From: an uncultured Clostridia bacterium
GTDB lineage: Bacteria > Bacillota > Clostridia > Oscillospirales > Ruminococcaceae
DNA length: 64,000 nt
Reading direction: 5' to 3'
NCBI GenBank assembly: GCA_947629335.1
Contig: CANRDI010000003.1
Coordinates: 62,001 to 126,000, forward strand
Below, in pieces: positions 7,964 to 16,240 of the stretch; the first letter of the stretch is position 1, and the number at the start of each line of letters is the position of its first letter. Both the position numbers and the translations under genes were made by a program. The notes beneath the pieces are model-generated. The model saw nothing but the letters and a program-made list of their open reading frames with translations, was not told the DNA's origin and did not search any database.

Positions 7964-8767
7964 TCAAGCCTTTGTTTTTCGCACTTTCAGCCTGATGAAA
8001 TAAATGCTCATTGCCGCGACAACTGCGATACTGATGATTTGAGAAGTCGAAAGACCGAGGAAGAAACCGCGGTATTCGTCGCCTCGGAGAAATTCAAGGA
8101 AAAACCTTACCGACGCATAAATAAGAAGATAGATATTCAAAAGTATTCCGTAGAATTTCCTTCGGCTTAGGGCTATCCACAGGAAAATGCCGAGAGCAAA
8201 TTCAAATCCCGCTTCAATAAGCTGTACGGGAACTCTCGGCACTCCGTTTGCACTTTCGACAAGCGCGTTTTCAAACATTATCCCGTGTTCCCATTCTATA
8301 CCGTAACAGCACCCGCCCATAAAACAGCCTATTCTTCCGAAACCGTGAAAAACCGCTATCATAGGCGCTGAGACGTCCGCTATATCTTTCAGAGGCAGTT
8401 TTTTTAGCTTAGCATAAAGACCTGCAAATAAAATATATCCGAAAAGTCCGCCGTAAAATACCGAGCCTCCGAAAATTGTCCCTATACGGCTCATAAGATC
8501 CCAAAAATCGTTTGCATTTTGAAGCTCGCCCCAGTGTGAAATGTTTACAATGCCATAAAGCAGGTGCATACCTAAAAAAGTTCCTACCGCGCCGAATATA
8601 AGCACAGGAAGCAGCATTACAATATCTCCCGTGCGCTTTTTGAAATAATATATCGAGATCGGACAGGCGGTAAATAGTCCTATAATTGCACAAAGGGAAT
8701 ATGAACTGAGAAAAAATTTTTCCGCAGGAAAAAATTCCGGGAAATAAAAAGTAAATCCGGGAAACAT
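7964..8767 (-). CDS. lgt: Prolipoprotein diacylglyceryl transferase (Lgt)
   Basis: Lgt transfers diacylglycerol from phosphatidylglycerol to the lipobox cysteine of prelipoproteins in the cytoplasmic membrane. 267 residues with about seven membrane segments. The family signature appears as GRIGCFMGGCCYG, the Cys-rich variant common in Firmicutes rather than the GRxGNFxNxE form of proteobacteria, followed by RVPVQLIEAGFEF. The start at 8767 is chosen because AAAGGA lies seven bases upstream; the longer frame from 8842 has no SD and lies over the promoter (8811-8839). The window contains at least one likely client, the lipoprotein at 58072. A shared terminator lies at 7859-7897. Confidence 0.93.
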   Translation of the reverse strand: MFPGFTFYFPEFFPAEKFFLSSYSLCAIIGLFTACPISIYYFKKRTGDIVMLLPVLIFGAVGTFLGMHLLYGIVNISHWGELQNANDFWDLMSRIGTIFGGSVFYGGLFGYILFAGLYAKLKKLPLKDIADVSAPMIAVFHGFGRIGCFMGGCCYGIEWEHGIMFENALVESANGVPRVPVQLIEAGFEFALGIFLWIALSRRKFYGILLNIYLLIYASVRFFLEFLRGDEYRGFFLGLSTSQIISIAVVAAMSIYFIRLKVRKTKA

Positions 8768-8810
8768 ATAATATCCTTTCGCAAAAACCAAATCATAATT
8801 ATATGAGAGA

Positions 8811-8839
8811 ATTTTATCATATATTAAATCAATTGTCAA
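8811..8839 (-). promoter_or_regulatory. Promoter of lgt
   Basis: Minus-strand TTGACA (8834-8839) and TAAAAT (8811-8816) with a 17-base spacer. Its position supports the downstream start codon for lgt. Confidence 0.75.
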
Positions 8840-8927
8840 CATAAATTATACAGCAATTTCAAAAAAATTTTGTGAACGTTTGTGAAAAAATTGTACATTA
8901 TGCACATAATTCCTTTGGACTATAGCC

Positions 8928-8956
8928 TTGACTTTTTTATAATAATATGATATAAT
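8928..8956 (+). promoter_or_regulatory. Promoter of the putrescine operon
   Basis: TTGACT (8928-8933) and TATAAT (8951-8956), 17-base spacer, about 50 bases before aguA. It is divergent from the lgt promoter. Confidence 0.8.
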
Positions 8957-9007
8957 AAAATAGAATAATTGTATAAAATTTAAAAAAGACAGTTCAAAGG
9001 GCAAAGT

Positions 9008-10132
9008 ATGAATGTTTTTAATTCCGAACCGCGGCAGGACGGCTTTTTTATGCCTGCCGAATTTTCTGAGCATTACGGCTGTATATTGATATTTCCTGAG
9101 CGCTCCGATAGCTGGAGCTACGGGGGTTATGCCGCAAGAAGGGCTTTTTGCGAGGTGTGCGAGGCAATTTCACAGAGCGAAAAAGTCACCGTCTGCGCCT
9201 CGGAAAAACAGTATGAAAATGCCAGAGGAATGCTTTCGCCGAAGATACGCATTGTCGAAATGAGCAATAACGACGCTTGGGCGAGAGATTATGCGCCGAC
9301 GTTTGTTGTTGACGGCAAAGGCGGCATACGCGGGATAAACTGGAGCTTTAATGCATGGGGCGGACTTTATGACGGCCTTTATTTTCCATGGGATCTGGAC
9401 GATAAAATGGCGAGAAAAATCTGCGACCTGTTCGACATTGATATGTACGACGAAAGCGGTTTTGTGCTTGAGGGCGGTTCGATACATACCGACGGCGAGG
9501 GAACGCTTATAACGACCGAGGCTTGTCTGCTGAGCAAGGGCAGAAATCCCGATATGACAAAGGCTGAGATCGAAGAAAAGCTAAAAAAAACGCTCGGCGT
9601 TAAAAAGGTGATCTGGCTCAAAAACGGCATTTACGGCGACGAAACAAATGAACACGTCGATAATATCTGTGCTTTTGTAAAGCCCGGCGAGGTCGTTTTG
9701 GCATGGACGGACGATAAGAACGATCCGCAGTATGAATTTTCAAAGAGCTGTCTTGATATTATAGAGAATGAAACTGACGCAAAGGGACGAAGGATAAAGG
9801 TAAATAAGCTGAAACTTCCGAGACCCGTTGTTGTGACGAAAGAGGACTGCGAGGGTCTTGATACCTGCGGATTTAAGCCGACGAGGACTGAGGGAGAAAG
9901 GCTCGCCGCGTCATATGTCAATTTTTATATTTCAAACAAAGCGGTGATAATGCCGTTTTTTGGAGACGAAGCAGACGAGTCGGCGAGGAAAACTCTTTCG
10001 GAGCTTTTCCCGACGCGAAAGGTCGTTCCCGTTTACGCGCGGGATATTCTTATAGGCGGCGGAAATATCCACTGTATAACACAGCAGATCCCTGTTTTTA
10101 AAAAATCTTTGAATGAGGTAAGATATGGATAA
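9008..10132 (+). CDS. aguA: Agmatine deiminase
   Basis: Converts agmatine to N-carbamoylputrescine and ammonia, the first step from agmatine to putrescine. 374 residues, typical length. Family features: PAEFSEHYGCILIFPER at the N-terminus, the NNDAWARDYAPTFVV substrate loop, EGGSIHTDGEGT, the His-containing NEHVDNICAF, and the catalytic Cys at about residue 356 in GGGNIHCITQQ. SD AAAGGG lies seven bases upstream, under the promoter at 8928. Its 3' end overlaps the next gene by 8 bases, and aguB, the next enzyme of the pathway, follows one gene later. Confidence 0.95.
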   Translation: MNVFNSEPRQDGFFMPAEFSEHYGCILIFPERSDSWSYGGYAARRAFCEVCEAISQSEKVTVCASEKQYENARGMLSPKIRIVEMSNNDAWARDYAPTFVVDGKGGIRGINWSFNAWGGLYDGLYFPWDLDDKMARKICDLFDIDMYDESGFVLEGGSIHTDGEGTLITTEACLLSKGRNPDMTKAEIEEKLKKTLGVKKVIWLKNGIYGDETNEHVDNICAFVKPGEVVLAWTDDKNDPQYEFSKSCLDIIENETDAKGRRIKVNKLKLPRPVVVTKEDCEGLDTCGFKPTRTEGERLAASYVNFYISNKAVIMPFFGDEADESARKTLSELFPTRKVVPVYARDILIGGGNIHCITQQIPVFKKSLNEVRYG

Positions 10133-11846
10133 TTCAGCAGAGAGGGTTTTTGAGTTTTCTTACAAGAAGCCCGAATACGATTTTGTTTCGGCAAACGCGG
10201 CGCTGTACGCTTTTCTCGGTCCGAGACTTTATATAACCGCAGACAGACTTCTTACGGGAAATTCGATAAAAATTCTTGATAAGGCATACGAAGATAAAGA
10301 ATATGGAAAGACCTTTGTGGTGACTGTCGGAAATACAGACGGAAGCGATATGACAATGGCGGCTCAGCTTATTCGTACAGATACGGATACGCCGCTCATA
10401 AAGGTCCGTATGATTGAGCTGAACGAGCTTTTTAACGGATACTGCGATCTCATTATGAGGGAAAAGGAATCTGACGCGCTTCTTGCGCAGAATGACTGTG
10501 TATACTACTCTTTTGATAAGGCAACCGATATGGTAACGACCTATCGCTTCGATATAGGAAAGGACATTATCGGGATAGACAGCGTTGAAAAATGGAAAAA
10601 AGACCTTCTGAAAAATCTTTCCCAAAACAGCGCGGAGGCTGTTTCAAAATTCATTTCCGACCTCAGAAACGGCGTGAGAAGTCTTGAATGCAGTTTTATG
10701 CAGAAAGAAAAAGACAAAAAGCTTGTTATTACGGGAAGCGCGGTCTATTCGGACGACGTTCATATTATGACTGTCGGCAGAATGGGCGACCCGAACGATA
10801 CTACATCTCATGAGCTTAACAACCGCGACCAGCTTACGGGCTTGTTTATGAAGGAAAACATAACGAACTACGCAAAAAGACGCATAAACGACCTGAGGCA
10901 GCCTACGGCTCTTGCGATAATTGACATTGACGATTTTAAACTTGTAAACGACAATTTCGGTCACGCAAAGGGCGACGATGTATTAAAGCGCTGTGCGGCT
11001 ATAATCGAGAAACAGTCTGCGGGTTTTGGAAAGGCAGGAAGAATAGGCGGCGACGAGTTTTTCCTTGTTTTCGATAATTTTGAGGATAAAGAACGTTTAA
11101 AGTTTGTGCTGCGCGGAATAAAGAATATGGTCTATGCGGCTTATGACGAGAGTTCGGACGGATTCAGCGTCACGACCTCGATAGGCGTTTCGGTATTCCC
11201 CGAAGATCTGGACGCAAACTATGATGTGATGTTCAGGCTCGCGGACTGCCTGCTCTATAAGGCAAAGAAAAAGGGAAAGAACCGCTATATCGTTTACGAT
11301 CCGGCTAAGCACGGAACGGTCGAAGAAATTTTCGAGTCGGGTACTAAAAATGAAAGTATGTTCGGCGGGAGAGTTCTGGAAAAGAGCGAGGTCATCTGCC
11401 GTATCGCAAATAAGATCATTTGCGGCGAGGAGTTCTCGTTTGAGCAGATATTAAGCGAAATAATGAAATATTTCGGCATTGAGAGAATTGTTATTTATAA
11501 TAAGACCGACCGCGATGTTGTTATACAGCTCGGAAATCAACAGCTCAGCCGCGAGATAATCGACGAAACGATAGATTATATTTATGATGAGAAACTTCAG
11601 AATACATATGACAACGGCGTTTTAATGGTAAGCAATGTCGTTTACTTTGATATGAAAGCGTCGAAGGTATTTGACGCTCTGAAAAGACAGGGAGTATTTT
11701 CCGTTATGCAGCACGTTATCAGCGCCAAGAGCGGAAAGACGTTTTTGGTAAGCTATGAAATGACCACGACATATCTGACATGGAACGAACAGGATACCCA
11801 ATATTTCCGCATTTTAGACAAGGTTTTGTTTGAGCCGTATTTGTAA
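10125..11846 (+). CDS. GGDEF-domain protein, probable diguanylate cyclase
   Basis: 573 residues. An N-terminal PAS-like region (about 1-110) is followed by a linker, a GGDEF domain (about 230-390) with an intact active site RIGGDEF near residue 308, and a C-terminal GAF-like domain (about 410-570). GGDEF domains make c-di-GMP from two GTP. The preceding residues do not contain an RxxD inhibitory site, so product inhibition through the usual I-site is unlikely. No membrane segment is present, so sensing should be cytoplasmic. The start overlaps the end of aguA by 8 bases with GAGG just upstream, so the two are translationally coupled. Being inserted between aguA and aguB suggests a link between c-di-GMP and polyamines; that is inference. 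Confidence 0.9.
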   Translation: MDNSAERVFEFSYKKPEYDFVSANAALYAFLGPRLYITADRLLTGNSIKILDKAYEDKEYGKTFVVTVGNTDGSDMTMAAQLIRTDTDTPLIKVRMIELNELFNGYCDLIMREKESDALLAQNDCVYYSFDKATDMVTTYRFDIGKDIIGIDSVEKWKKDLLKNLSQNSAEAVSKFISDLRNGVRSLECSFMQKEKDKKLVITGSAVYSDDVHIMTVGRMGDPNDTTSHELNNRDQLTGLFMKENITNYAKRRINDLRQPTALAIIDIDDFKLVNDNFGHAKGDDVLKRCAAIIEKQSAGFGKAGRIGGDEFFLVFDNFEDKERLKFVLRGIKNMVYAAYDESSDGFSVTTSIGVSVFPEDLDANYDVMFRLADCLLYKAKKKGKNRYIVYDPAKHGTVEEIFESGTKNESMFGGRVLEKSEVICRIANKIICGEEFSFEQILSEIMKYFGIERIVIYNKTDRDVVIQLGNQQLSREIIDETIDYIYDEKLQNTYDNGVLMVSNVVYFDMKASKVFDALKRQGVFSVMQHVISAKSGKTFLVSYEMTTTYLTWNEQDTQYFRILDKVLFEPYL

Positions 11847-11913
11847 CAGACTGTATAAAAAGTTAAAACTCAGGCTTTAGCGACAGCCTGCTGTAAATCG
11901 AGGGAATGGTATT

Positions 11914-12783
11914 ATGAGAAAGATTGTTGCGGCGGCGGTTCAGATGAGCATTCCCGAAACGCGGGAAATGTCCGTAAAAAAAGCGGAGGAGCTTACAAGA
12001 AAAGCAGCGGAAATGGGCGCGAATGTTGTCCTGTTGCCCGAACTTTTTGAAACAAAATATTTCTGCCAGGAAAGGCGCTACGAAAGCTATGGTTTAGCCG
12101 AGACTGCTGAAAAAAATCCTGCCGTAGAGCGCTTTACAGAGCTTACAAAAGAGCTTTCTCTCGTTATGCCGATAAGTTTTTTCGAGCGCGACGGAAACGT
12201 TTTGTACAACAGCATTGCCATGCTCGACTGCGGACGGTTTCTCGGAGTATACAGAAAAACGCATATTCCCGACGACCATTTTTATCAGGAAAAATTTTAT
12301 TTCACTCCCGGAAACACGGGATTTAAAGTCTGGGAGACGACATACGGAAAAATAGGCGCGGGAATTTGCTGGGATCAGTGGTTTCCCGAAGCGGCGCGGT
12401 GTATGGCGCTTATGGGCGCGGAGCTTTTGCTTTATCCTACGGCGATAGGGAGCGAGCCTATATTAGACTGCGACAGCAGCGCGCACTGGCGGCGCTGTAT
12501 GCAGGGACATGCCGCGGCAAACCTTGTGCCTGTTATAGCGGCAAACCGTATAGGAGTTGAAGAAATAACGCCCGATGTGGACAACGGATTTCAGCAAAGC
12601 GAGCTTTCGTTCTACGGTCACAGCTTTATGACAGATGAAACGGGCGCGATAAAGGCAAGCGCCGAGCAGGAAGAAACTGTTTTGATAAGTGAATACGACC
12701 TCGACGAGATAGCTGATTTTCGCCTTTCGTGGGGAGTTTTCCGCGACAGGCGTCCTGAGATGTACAAAAAAATTACCGAGTAA
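11914..12783 (+). CDS. aguB: N-carbamoylputrescine amidase
   Basis: Nitrilase-superfamily hydrolase that converts N-carbamoylputrescine to putrescine, CO2 and ammonia, completing the pathway begun by aguA. 289 residues. The catalytic triad is visible as E43 (LLPELFET), K115 (YRKTHIPD) and C152 (GAGICWDQWFPEAAR); the CWDQWFPE sequence is characteristic of this branch. SD GAGGGA lies eight bases upstream. A small CAGGCT/AGCCTG hairpin sits in the 67-base gap after the GGDEF gene, but nothing suggests a separate promoter. Confidence 0.95.
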   Translation: MRKIVAAAVQMSIPETREMSVKKAEELTRKAAEMGANVVLLPELFETKYFCQERRYESYGLAETAEKNPAVERFTELTKELSLVMPISFFERDGNVLYNSIAMLDCGRFLGVYRKTHIPDDHFYQEKFYFTPGNTGFKVWETTYGKIGAGICWDQWFPEAARCMALMGAELLLYPTAIGSEPILDCDSSAHWRRCMQGHAAANLVPVIAANRIGVEEITPDVDNGFQQSELSFYGHSFMTDETGAIKASAEQEETVLISEYDLDEIADFRLSWGVFRDRRPEMYKKITE

Positions 12784-12797
12784 CAGCAGAAAATTTA

Positions 12798-12939
12798 AAA
12801 GTGTACAGTACACAGCTAAGGTATCTGCTTCGCAGATATTATTTGATTGTTTTCAAAATTAAACGTTATTCGTTTAAAGACAATCTGATTATATCCGCGA
12901 AGCGGATACCATAACTATTTACTATACACTGTACACTTT
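12798..12939. repeat. 142-bp palindromic element (MITE-like)
   Basis: The outer ends are a perfect 12-bp inverted repeat (12798-12809 with 12928-12939, AAAGTGTACAGT). Inside are two small hairpins, around 12820-12838 and 12891-12909, that are also complementary to each other at all but two positions, and a central AAACG/CGTTT hairpin. The whole unit is thus one large imperfect palindrome. It lies between aguB and the acyl-CoA ligase and carries no gene. The end motif matches the inverted repeat at 847-925. Confidence 0.7.
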
Positions 12940-12964
12940 GTAAAATAGGGGAGAACAATAAATA

Positions 12965-14599
12965 ATGCCAATAACAGAATTGCTTGAACAAAATGCCGAA
13001 AAATACGGAGAAGAGGTCTGCATTGTCGAGGTAAACCCGCAGATAACCGAAAACCGCCGAATGTTGTGGAAAGACTACGACCTTATCCAGCCCACCTCGT
13101 CTCTTCAATACCGCAGGGAGATAACATGGGGAGTTTTCAATGAAAAAGCCAACCGTTTTGCTCAGCTCCTTATAAGCAGGGGAGTGAGAAAGGGAGATAA
13201 GGTGGCGATATTGCTGATGAACTGTCTTGAGTGGCTTCCGATATATTTTGGCGTGCTTAAAACGGGAGCGCTCGCCGTTCCAATGAATTTCAGATACAGC
13301 TCCGAGGAGATAAAGTATTGCCTTGAGCTTGCAGAAGCGGACGTTCTGGTGTTCGGACCGGAATTTATAGGGCGCGTTGAAACTATTGCCGAGGAAATAA
13401 GCAAAAACCGCATTTTGTTTTATGTAGGCGGCGATTGCCCGTCATTTGCCGAGGATTATGACAAACTTGCCGCAAACTGCGCGAGCGTTTCTCCGAAAGT
13501 AACAATAACAGATGACGACGACGCGGCTATATACTTTTCATCAGGTACGACAGGCTTTCCAAAGGCAATTCTTCACGATCACCGCGCGCTTATGCACTCA
13601 TGCAAAGTCGAGCAGAACCACCATTCTCAGACGCATGAGGACATTTTTCTGTGTATTCCGCCGCTTTATCATACGGGCGCGAAAATGCACTGGTTCGGAA
13701 GTTTGCTTGTAGGCGGAAAAATGGTGCTTTTAAAGGGAGTAAGCCCCGAAACAATATTCGACACGGTGTCGCGTGAAAAATGCACGATAGTATGGCTGTT
13801 AGTGCCGTGGGCGCTGGATATCCTCGAAGCTCTGGACAGCGGAAGGCTGAAAATATCCGACTATGATCTGAAACAATGGAGACTTATGCATATCGGCGCT
13901 CAGCCCGTTCCGCAGAGCCTTATACTCAGGTGGAAAAAATATTTCCCAAATCATCAGTATGACACGAACTACGGACTTTCCGAGAGCATAGGTCCGGGGT
14001 GCGTCCATCTGGGAGTAGAAAACATACATAAAGTTGGCGCGATAGGAGTTGCGGGATACGGCTGGGAAGTGAAGATAATAGACGACAAGGGCGGAGAAGT
14101 AAGAAACGGCGAAGTAGGAGAGCTTGCGGTAAAAGGTCCGGGCGTTATGAAGCGCTATTACAATAACCCCGAAGCGACCGCCGAAGTTTTGCACGACGGC
14201 TGGCTTTGGACAGGCGATATGGCGAGAGCTGACGAAGACGGCTTTATTTTCCTTGTTGACAGAAAAAAGGACGTTGTAATAAGCGGCGGCGAAAATCTTT
14301 ATCCCGTTGAGATAGAGAATTTTATGGCGAAATTTGACAAGATAAAGGACGTTGCCGTAATAGGACTTCCCGACAAGCGCCTCGGAGAAATTGCCGCGGC
14401 AATTATTGAGCTTAAAGAGGGAGTTTCCTGCACGGAAGACGAGATAAACGAATTTTGCCTCGGAATGCCTCGGTATAAGCGACCGAAGAAGATTATTTTT
14501 GCAAAAGTTCCGCGAAATGCAACAGGAAAAATCGAAAAACCCAAACTTCGCAAAATATATTGCGGAGAGAATATAGTCGAAAAGGAAAACAAGAGCTGA
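12965..14599 (+). CDS. AMP-forming acyl-CoA synthetase
   Basis: Adenylate-forming enzyme (ANL superfamily) that activates a carboxylic acid with ATP and transfers the acyl group to CoA. 544 residues. Motifs in order: the ATP-binding loop SSGTTGFPKAI near residue 190, YGLSESIG (A5-type motif), GWLWTGDMARADEDGF with the conserved Asp, the hinge VDRKKDVVISGGENLYP, and the catalytic Lys near the C-terminus in PRNATGKIEKPKLR. Substrate chain length cannot be told from sequence. SD GGGGAGAA lies upstream. It follows the palindromic element at 12798-12939 and has no obvious partner genes. Confidence 0.92.
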   Translation: MPITELLEQNAEKYGEEVCIVEVNPQITENRRMLWKDYDLIQPTSSLQYRREITWGVFNEKANRFAQLLISRGVRKGDKVAILLMNCLEWLPIYFGVLKTGALAVPMNFRYSSEEIKYCLELAEADVLVFGPEFIGRVETIAEEISKNRILFYVGGDCPSFAEDYDKLAANCASVSPKVTITDDDDAAIYFSSGTTGFPKAILHDHRALMHSCKVEQNHHSQTHEDIFLCIPPLYHTGAKMHWFGSLLVGGKMVLLKGVSPETIFDTVSREKCTIVWLLVPWALDILEALDSGRLKISDYDLKQWRLMHIGAQPVPQSLILRWKKYFPNHQYDTNYGLSESIGPGCVHLGVENIHKVGAIGVAGYGWEVKIIDDKGGEVRNGEVGELAVKGPGVMKRYYNNPEATAEVLHDGWLWTGDMARADEDGFIFLVDRKKDVVISGGENLYPVEIENFMAKFDKIKDVAVIGLPDKRLGEIAAAIIELKEGVSCTEDEINEFCLGMPRYKRPKKIIFAKVPRNATGKIEKPKLRKIYCGENIVEKENKS

Positions 14600-14616
14600 C
14601 ATAATACAAATTGCTG

Positions 14617-15330
14617 CGAAAAGCGCGTTTCCCATACAGCACGTTACATAAGTTTTTTGAAAAGAAGTTTGAGGTAAAACTTTTTTTCAAAAAAGTTTTA
14701 CCTCAATAGGGGCGCGGGGACGAAGCCCCCGCAAAGAAAAAACAGCAAAAGTGCATTTCCCATACAGCACGTTACATAAAAGTTTTGAAAAGGAGTTTGA
14801 GGGAAAACTTTTTCAAAAGTTTTCCCTCAATGGGGGCGCGGGGGCAAAGCCCCCGCAAAGAAAAAAACAGCAAAAGTGTATTTCCCATACAGCACGTTAC
14901 ATAAAAGTTTTGAAAAGGAGTTTGAGGGAAAACTTTTTCAAAAGTTTTCCCTCAATAGGGGCGCGGGGGCGAAGCCCCCGCAAAGAAAAAACAGCAAAAG
15001 TGCATTTCCCATACAGCACGTTACATAAGTTTTTTGAAAAGAAGTTTGAGGTAAAACTTTTTTTCAAAAAAGTTTTCCCTCAATGGGGGCGCGGGGACGA
15101 AGCCCCCGCAAAGAAAAAACAGCAAAAGTGCATTTCCCATACAGCACGTTACATAAAAGTTTTGAAAAGGAGTTTGAGGGAAAACTTTTTCAAAAGTTTC
15201 CCTCAATGGGGGCGCGGGGGCAAAGCCCCCGCAAAGAAAAAACAGCAAAAGTGCATTTCCCATACAGCACGTTACATAAAAGTTTTGAAAAGGGGCTTGG
15301 GGAAAAACTTTTTCAAAAGTTTTTCCAAAA
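14617..15330. repeat. Tandem array of six imperfect 123-129 bp units
   Basis: The anchor TTTCCCATACAGCACG recurs at 14627, 14756, 14881, 15005, 15133 and 15256. Each full unit contains an A/T-rich inverted repeat (AAAACTTTTT... AAAAGTTTT) flanked by GAGG/CCTC and a GC hairpin of GCGGGGGC and GCCCCCGC type. The repeats create long but meaningless open frames on both strands. Units differ by a few bases and small indels, pointing to repeated duplication. There are no variable spacers, so it is not a CRISPR array. Confidence 0.85.
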
Positions 15331-15346
15331 TAAATATTAAAAAAAT

Positions 15347-15371
15347 CGCCGCAAAAAAAGCGGCGGTTTTT
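15347..15371 (+). terminator. Hairpin terminator upstream of the patatin gene
   Basis: CGCCGC (15347-15352) pairs with GCGGCG (15360-15365) around an A7 loop, followed by GTTTTTAT. It lies 24 bases before the patatin start, leaving almost no room for a promoter, so it may be an attenuator read through from upstream. Confidence 0.6.
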
Positions 15372-15394
15372 ATACACAAAAGGTGAGGAGAAAT

Positions 15395-16240
15395 ATGAAA
15401 AAGACAGGTCTTGTACTTGAGGGCGGGGCAATGCGCGGAATGTTCACCGCGGGCGTTCTCGATACGTTTTTGGACAACAAAATAAAATTCGACTGCGTTG
15501 TGGGAGTTTCCGCAGGAGCGCTTTTCGGGGTGAATTTGCTGTCCGAACAAAAGGGAAGAGCGCTCCGCTATAACAAAAAATACAACAGCGACAAAAATTA
15601 TATGGGGCTTATCCCGCTTTTTAAAGAGGGAAATTTTTTCAGTACCGAATATGCCTATGACCGAGTTCCGCGAAAACTCGACCCGTTCGACGACGAAAAA
15701 TTCAAGAGTTCGGGAGTGCCGTTTTATGCGGTAATGACAGATGTTGAAAGCGGAAAGCCCGAATACATAAAAATAGACAGCGTTTTCGAGCAGATGGACG
15801 CGCTTCGTGCTTCGGGCTCAATGCCGTTTGTGTCAAAACCTGTCGAGATAAACGGGAAAAAGTATCTTGACGGCGGAATTTCCGACAGCATACCGTTTGA
15901 GTGGCTCGGCGCAAAGGGCTTTGAGAAGATCGTAGTTGTGCTGACGCGCGCGGCTGATTATCAAAAAAAGCCGATGAATAAAGCTGTCGCAAAAATGTAC
16001 GGAATAAAATACCCGAAAATTGCCGAACGAATGATAGACCGCCACAATCAATACAACCGTTCTGTAGAAAAGCTCGGCAGGTGGGAAAAAGAGGGAAAAA
16101 CGTTTGTGATACGCCCCTCGCATACTCCCGAAATCAGCAGAATAGAAAAAGATCCCGAAAAGCTCCAGAGTGTTTATGATCTGGGAATAAGCGACGCAAA
16201 CGCTATCATGGACGATCTGAAACGGTATCTTGCGCTCTGA
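15395..16240 (+). CDS. Patatin-like phospholipase
   Basis: Predicted lipid acyl hydrolase with a Ser-Asp dyad. 281 residues. The N-terminus carries the oxyanion-hole glycines (LEGGAMRGMFTAG), the nucleophile S39 lies in GVSAG, and the catalytic Asp at about residue 159 in YLDGGISDSIP. The layout matches the bacterial YjjU/RssA-type patatin group. The start is at 15395 since GGTGAGGAG lies just upstream; the upstream in-frame GTG is inside the SD. Its 3' end overlaps the convergent symporter gene by 35 bases. No signal peptide, so it acts in the cytoplasm or at the inner face of the membrane. Confidence 0.9.
   Translation: MKKTGLVLEGGAMRGMFTAGVLDTFLDNKIKFDCVVGVSAGALFGVNLLSEQKGRALRYNKKYNSDKNYMGLIPLFKEGNFFSTEYAYDRVPRKLDPFDDEKFKSSGVPFYAVMTDVESGKPEYIKIDSVFEQMDALRASGSMPFVSKPVEINGKKYLDGGISDSIPFEWLGAKGFEKIVVVLTRAADYQKKPMNKAVAKMYGIKYPKIAERMIDRHNQYNRSVEKLGRWEKEGKTFVIRPSHTPEISRIEKDPEKLQSVYDLGISDANAIMDDLKRYLAL

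Noticed and set aside
14751..15431. Long open frames on both strands (211 aa plus, 136 aa minus) across the tandem repeats
   Set aside because: The frames follow the repeat period, encode the same nonsense peptide over and over, and have no SD; they arise from the repeats.
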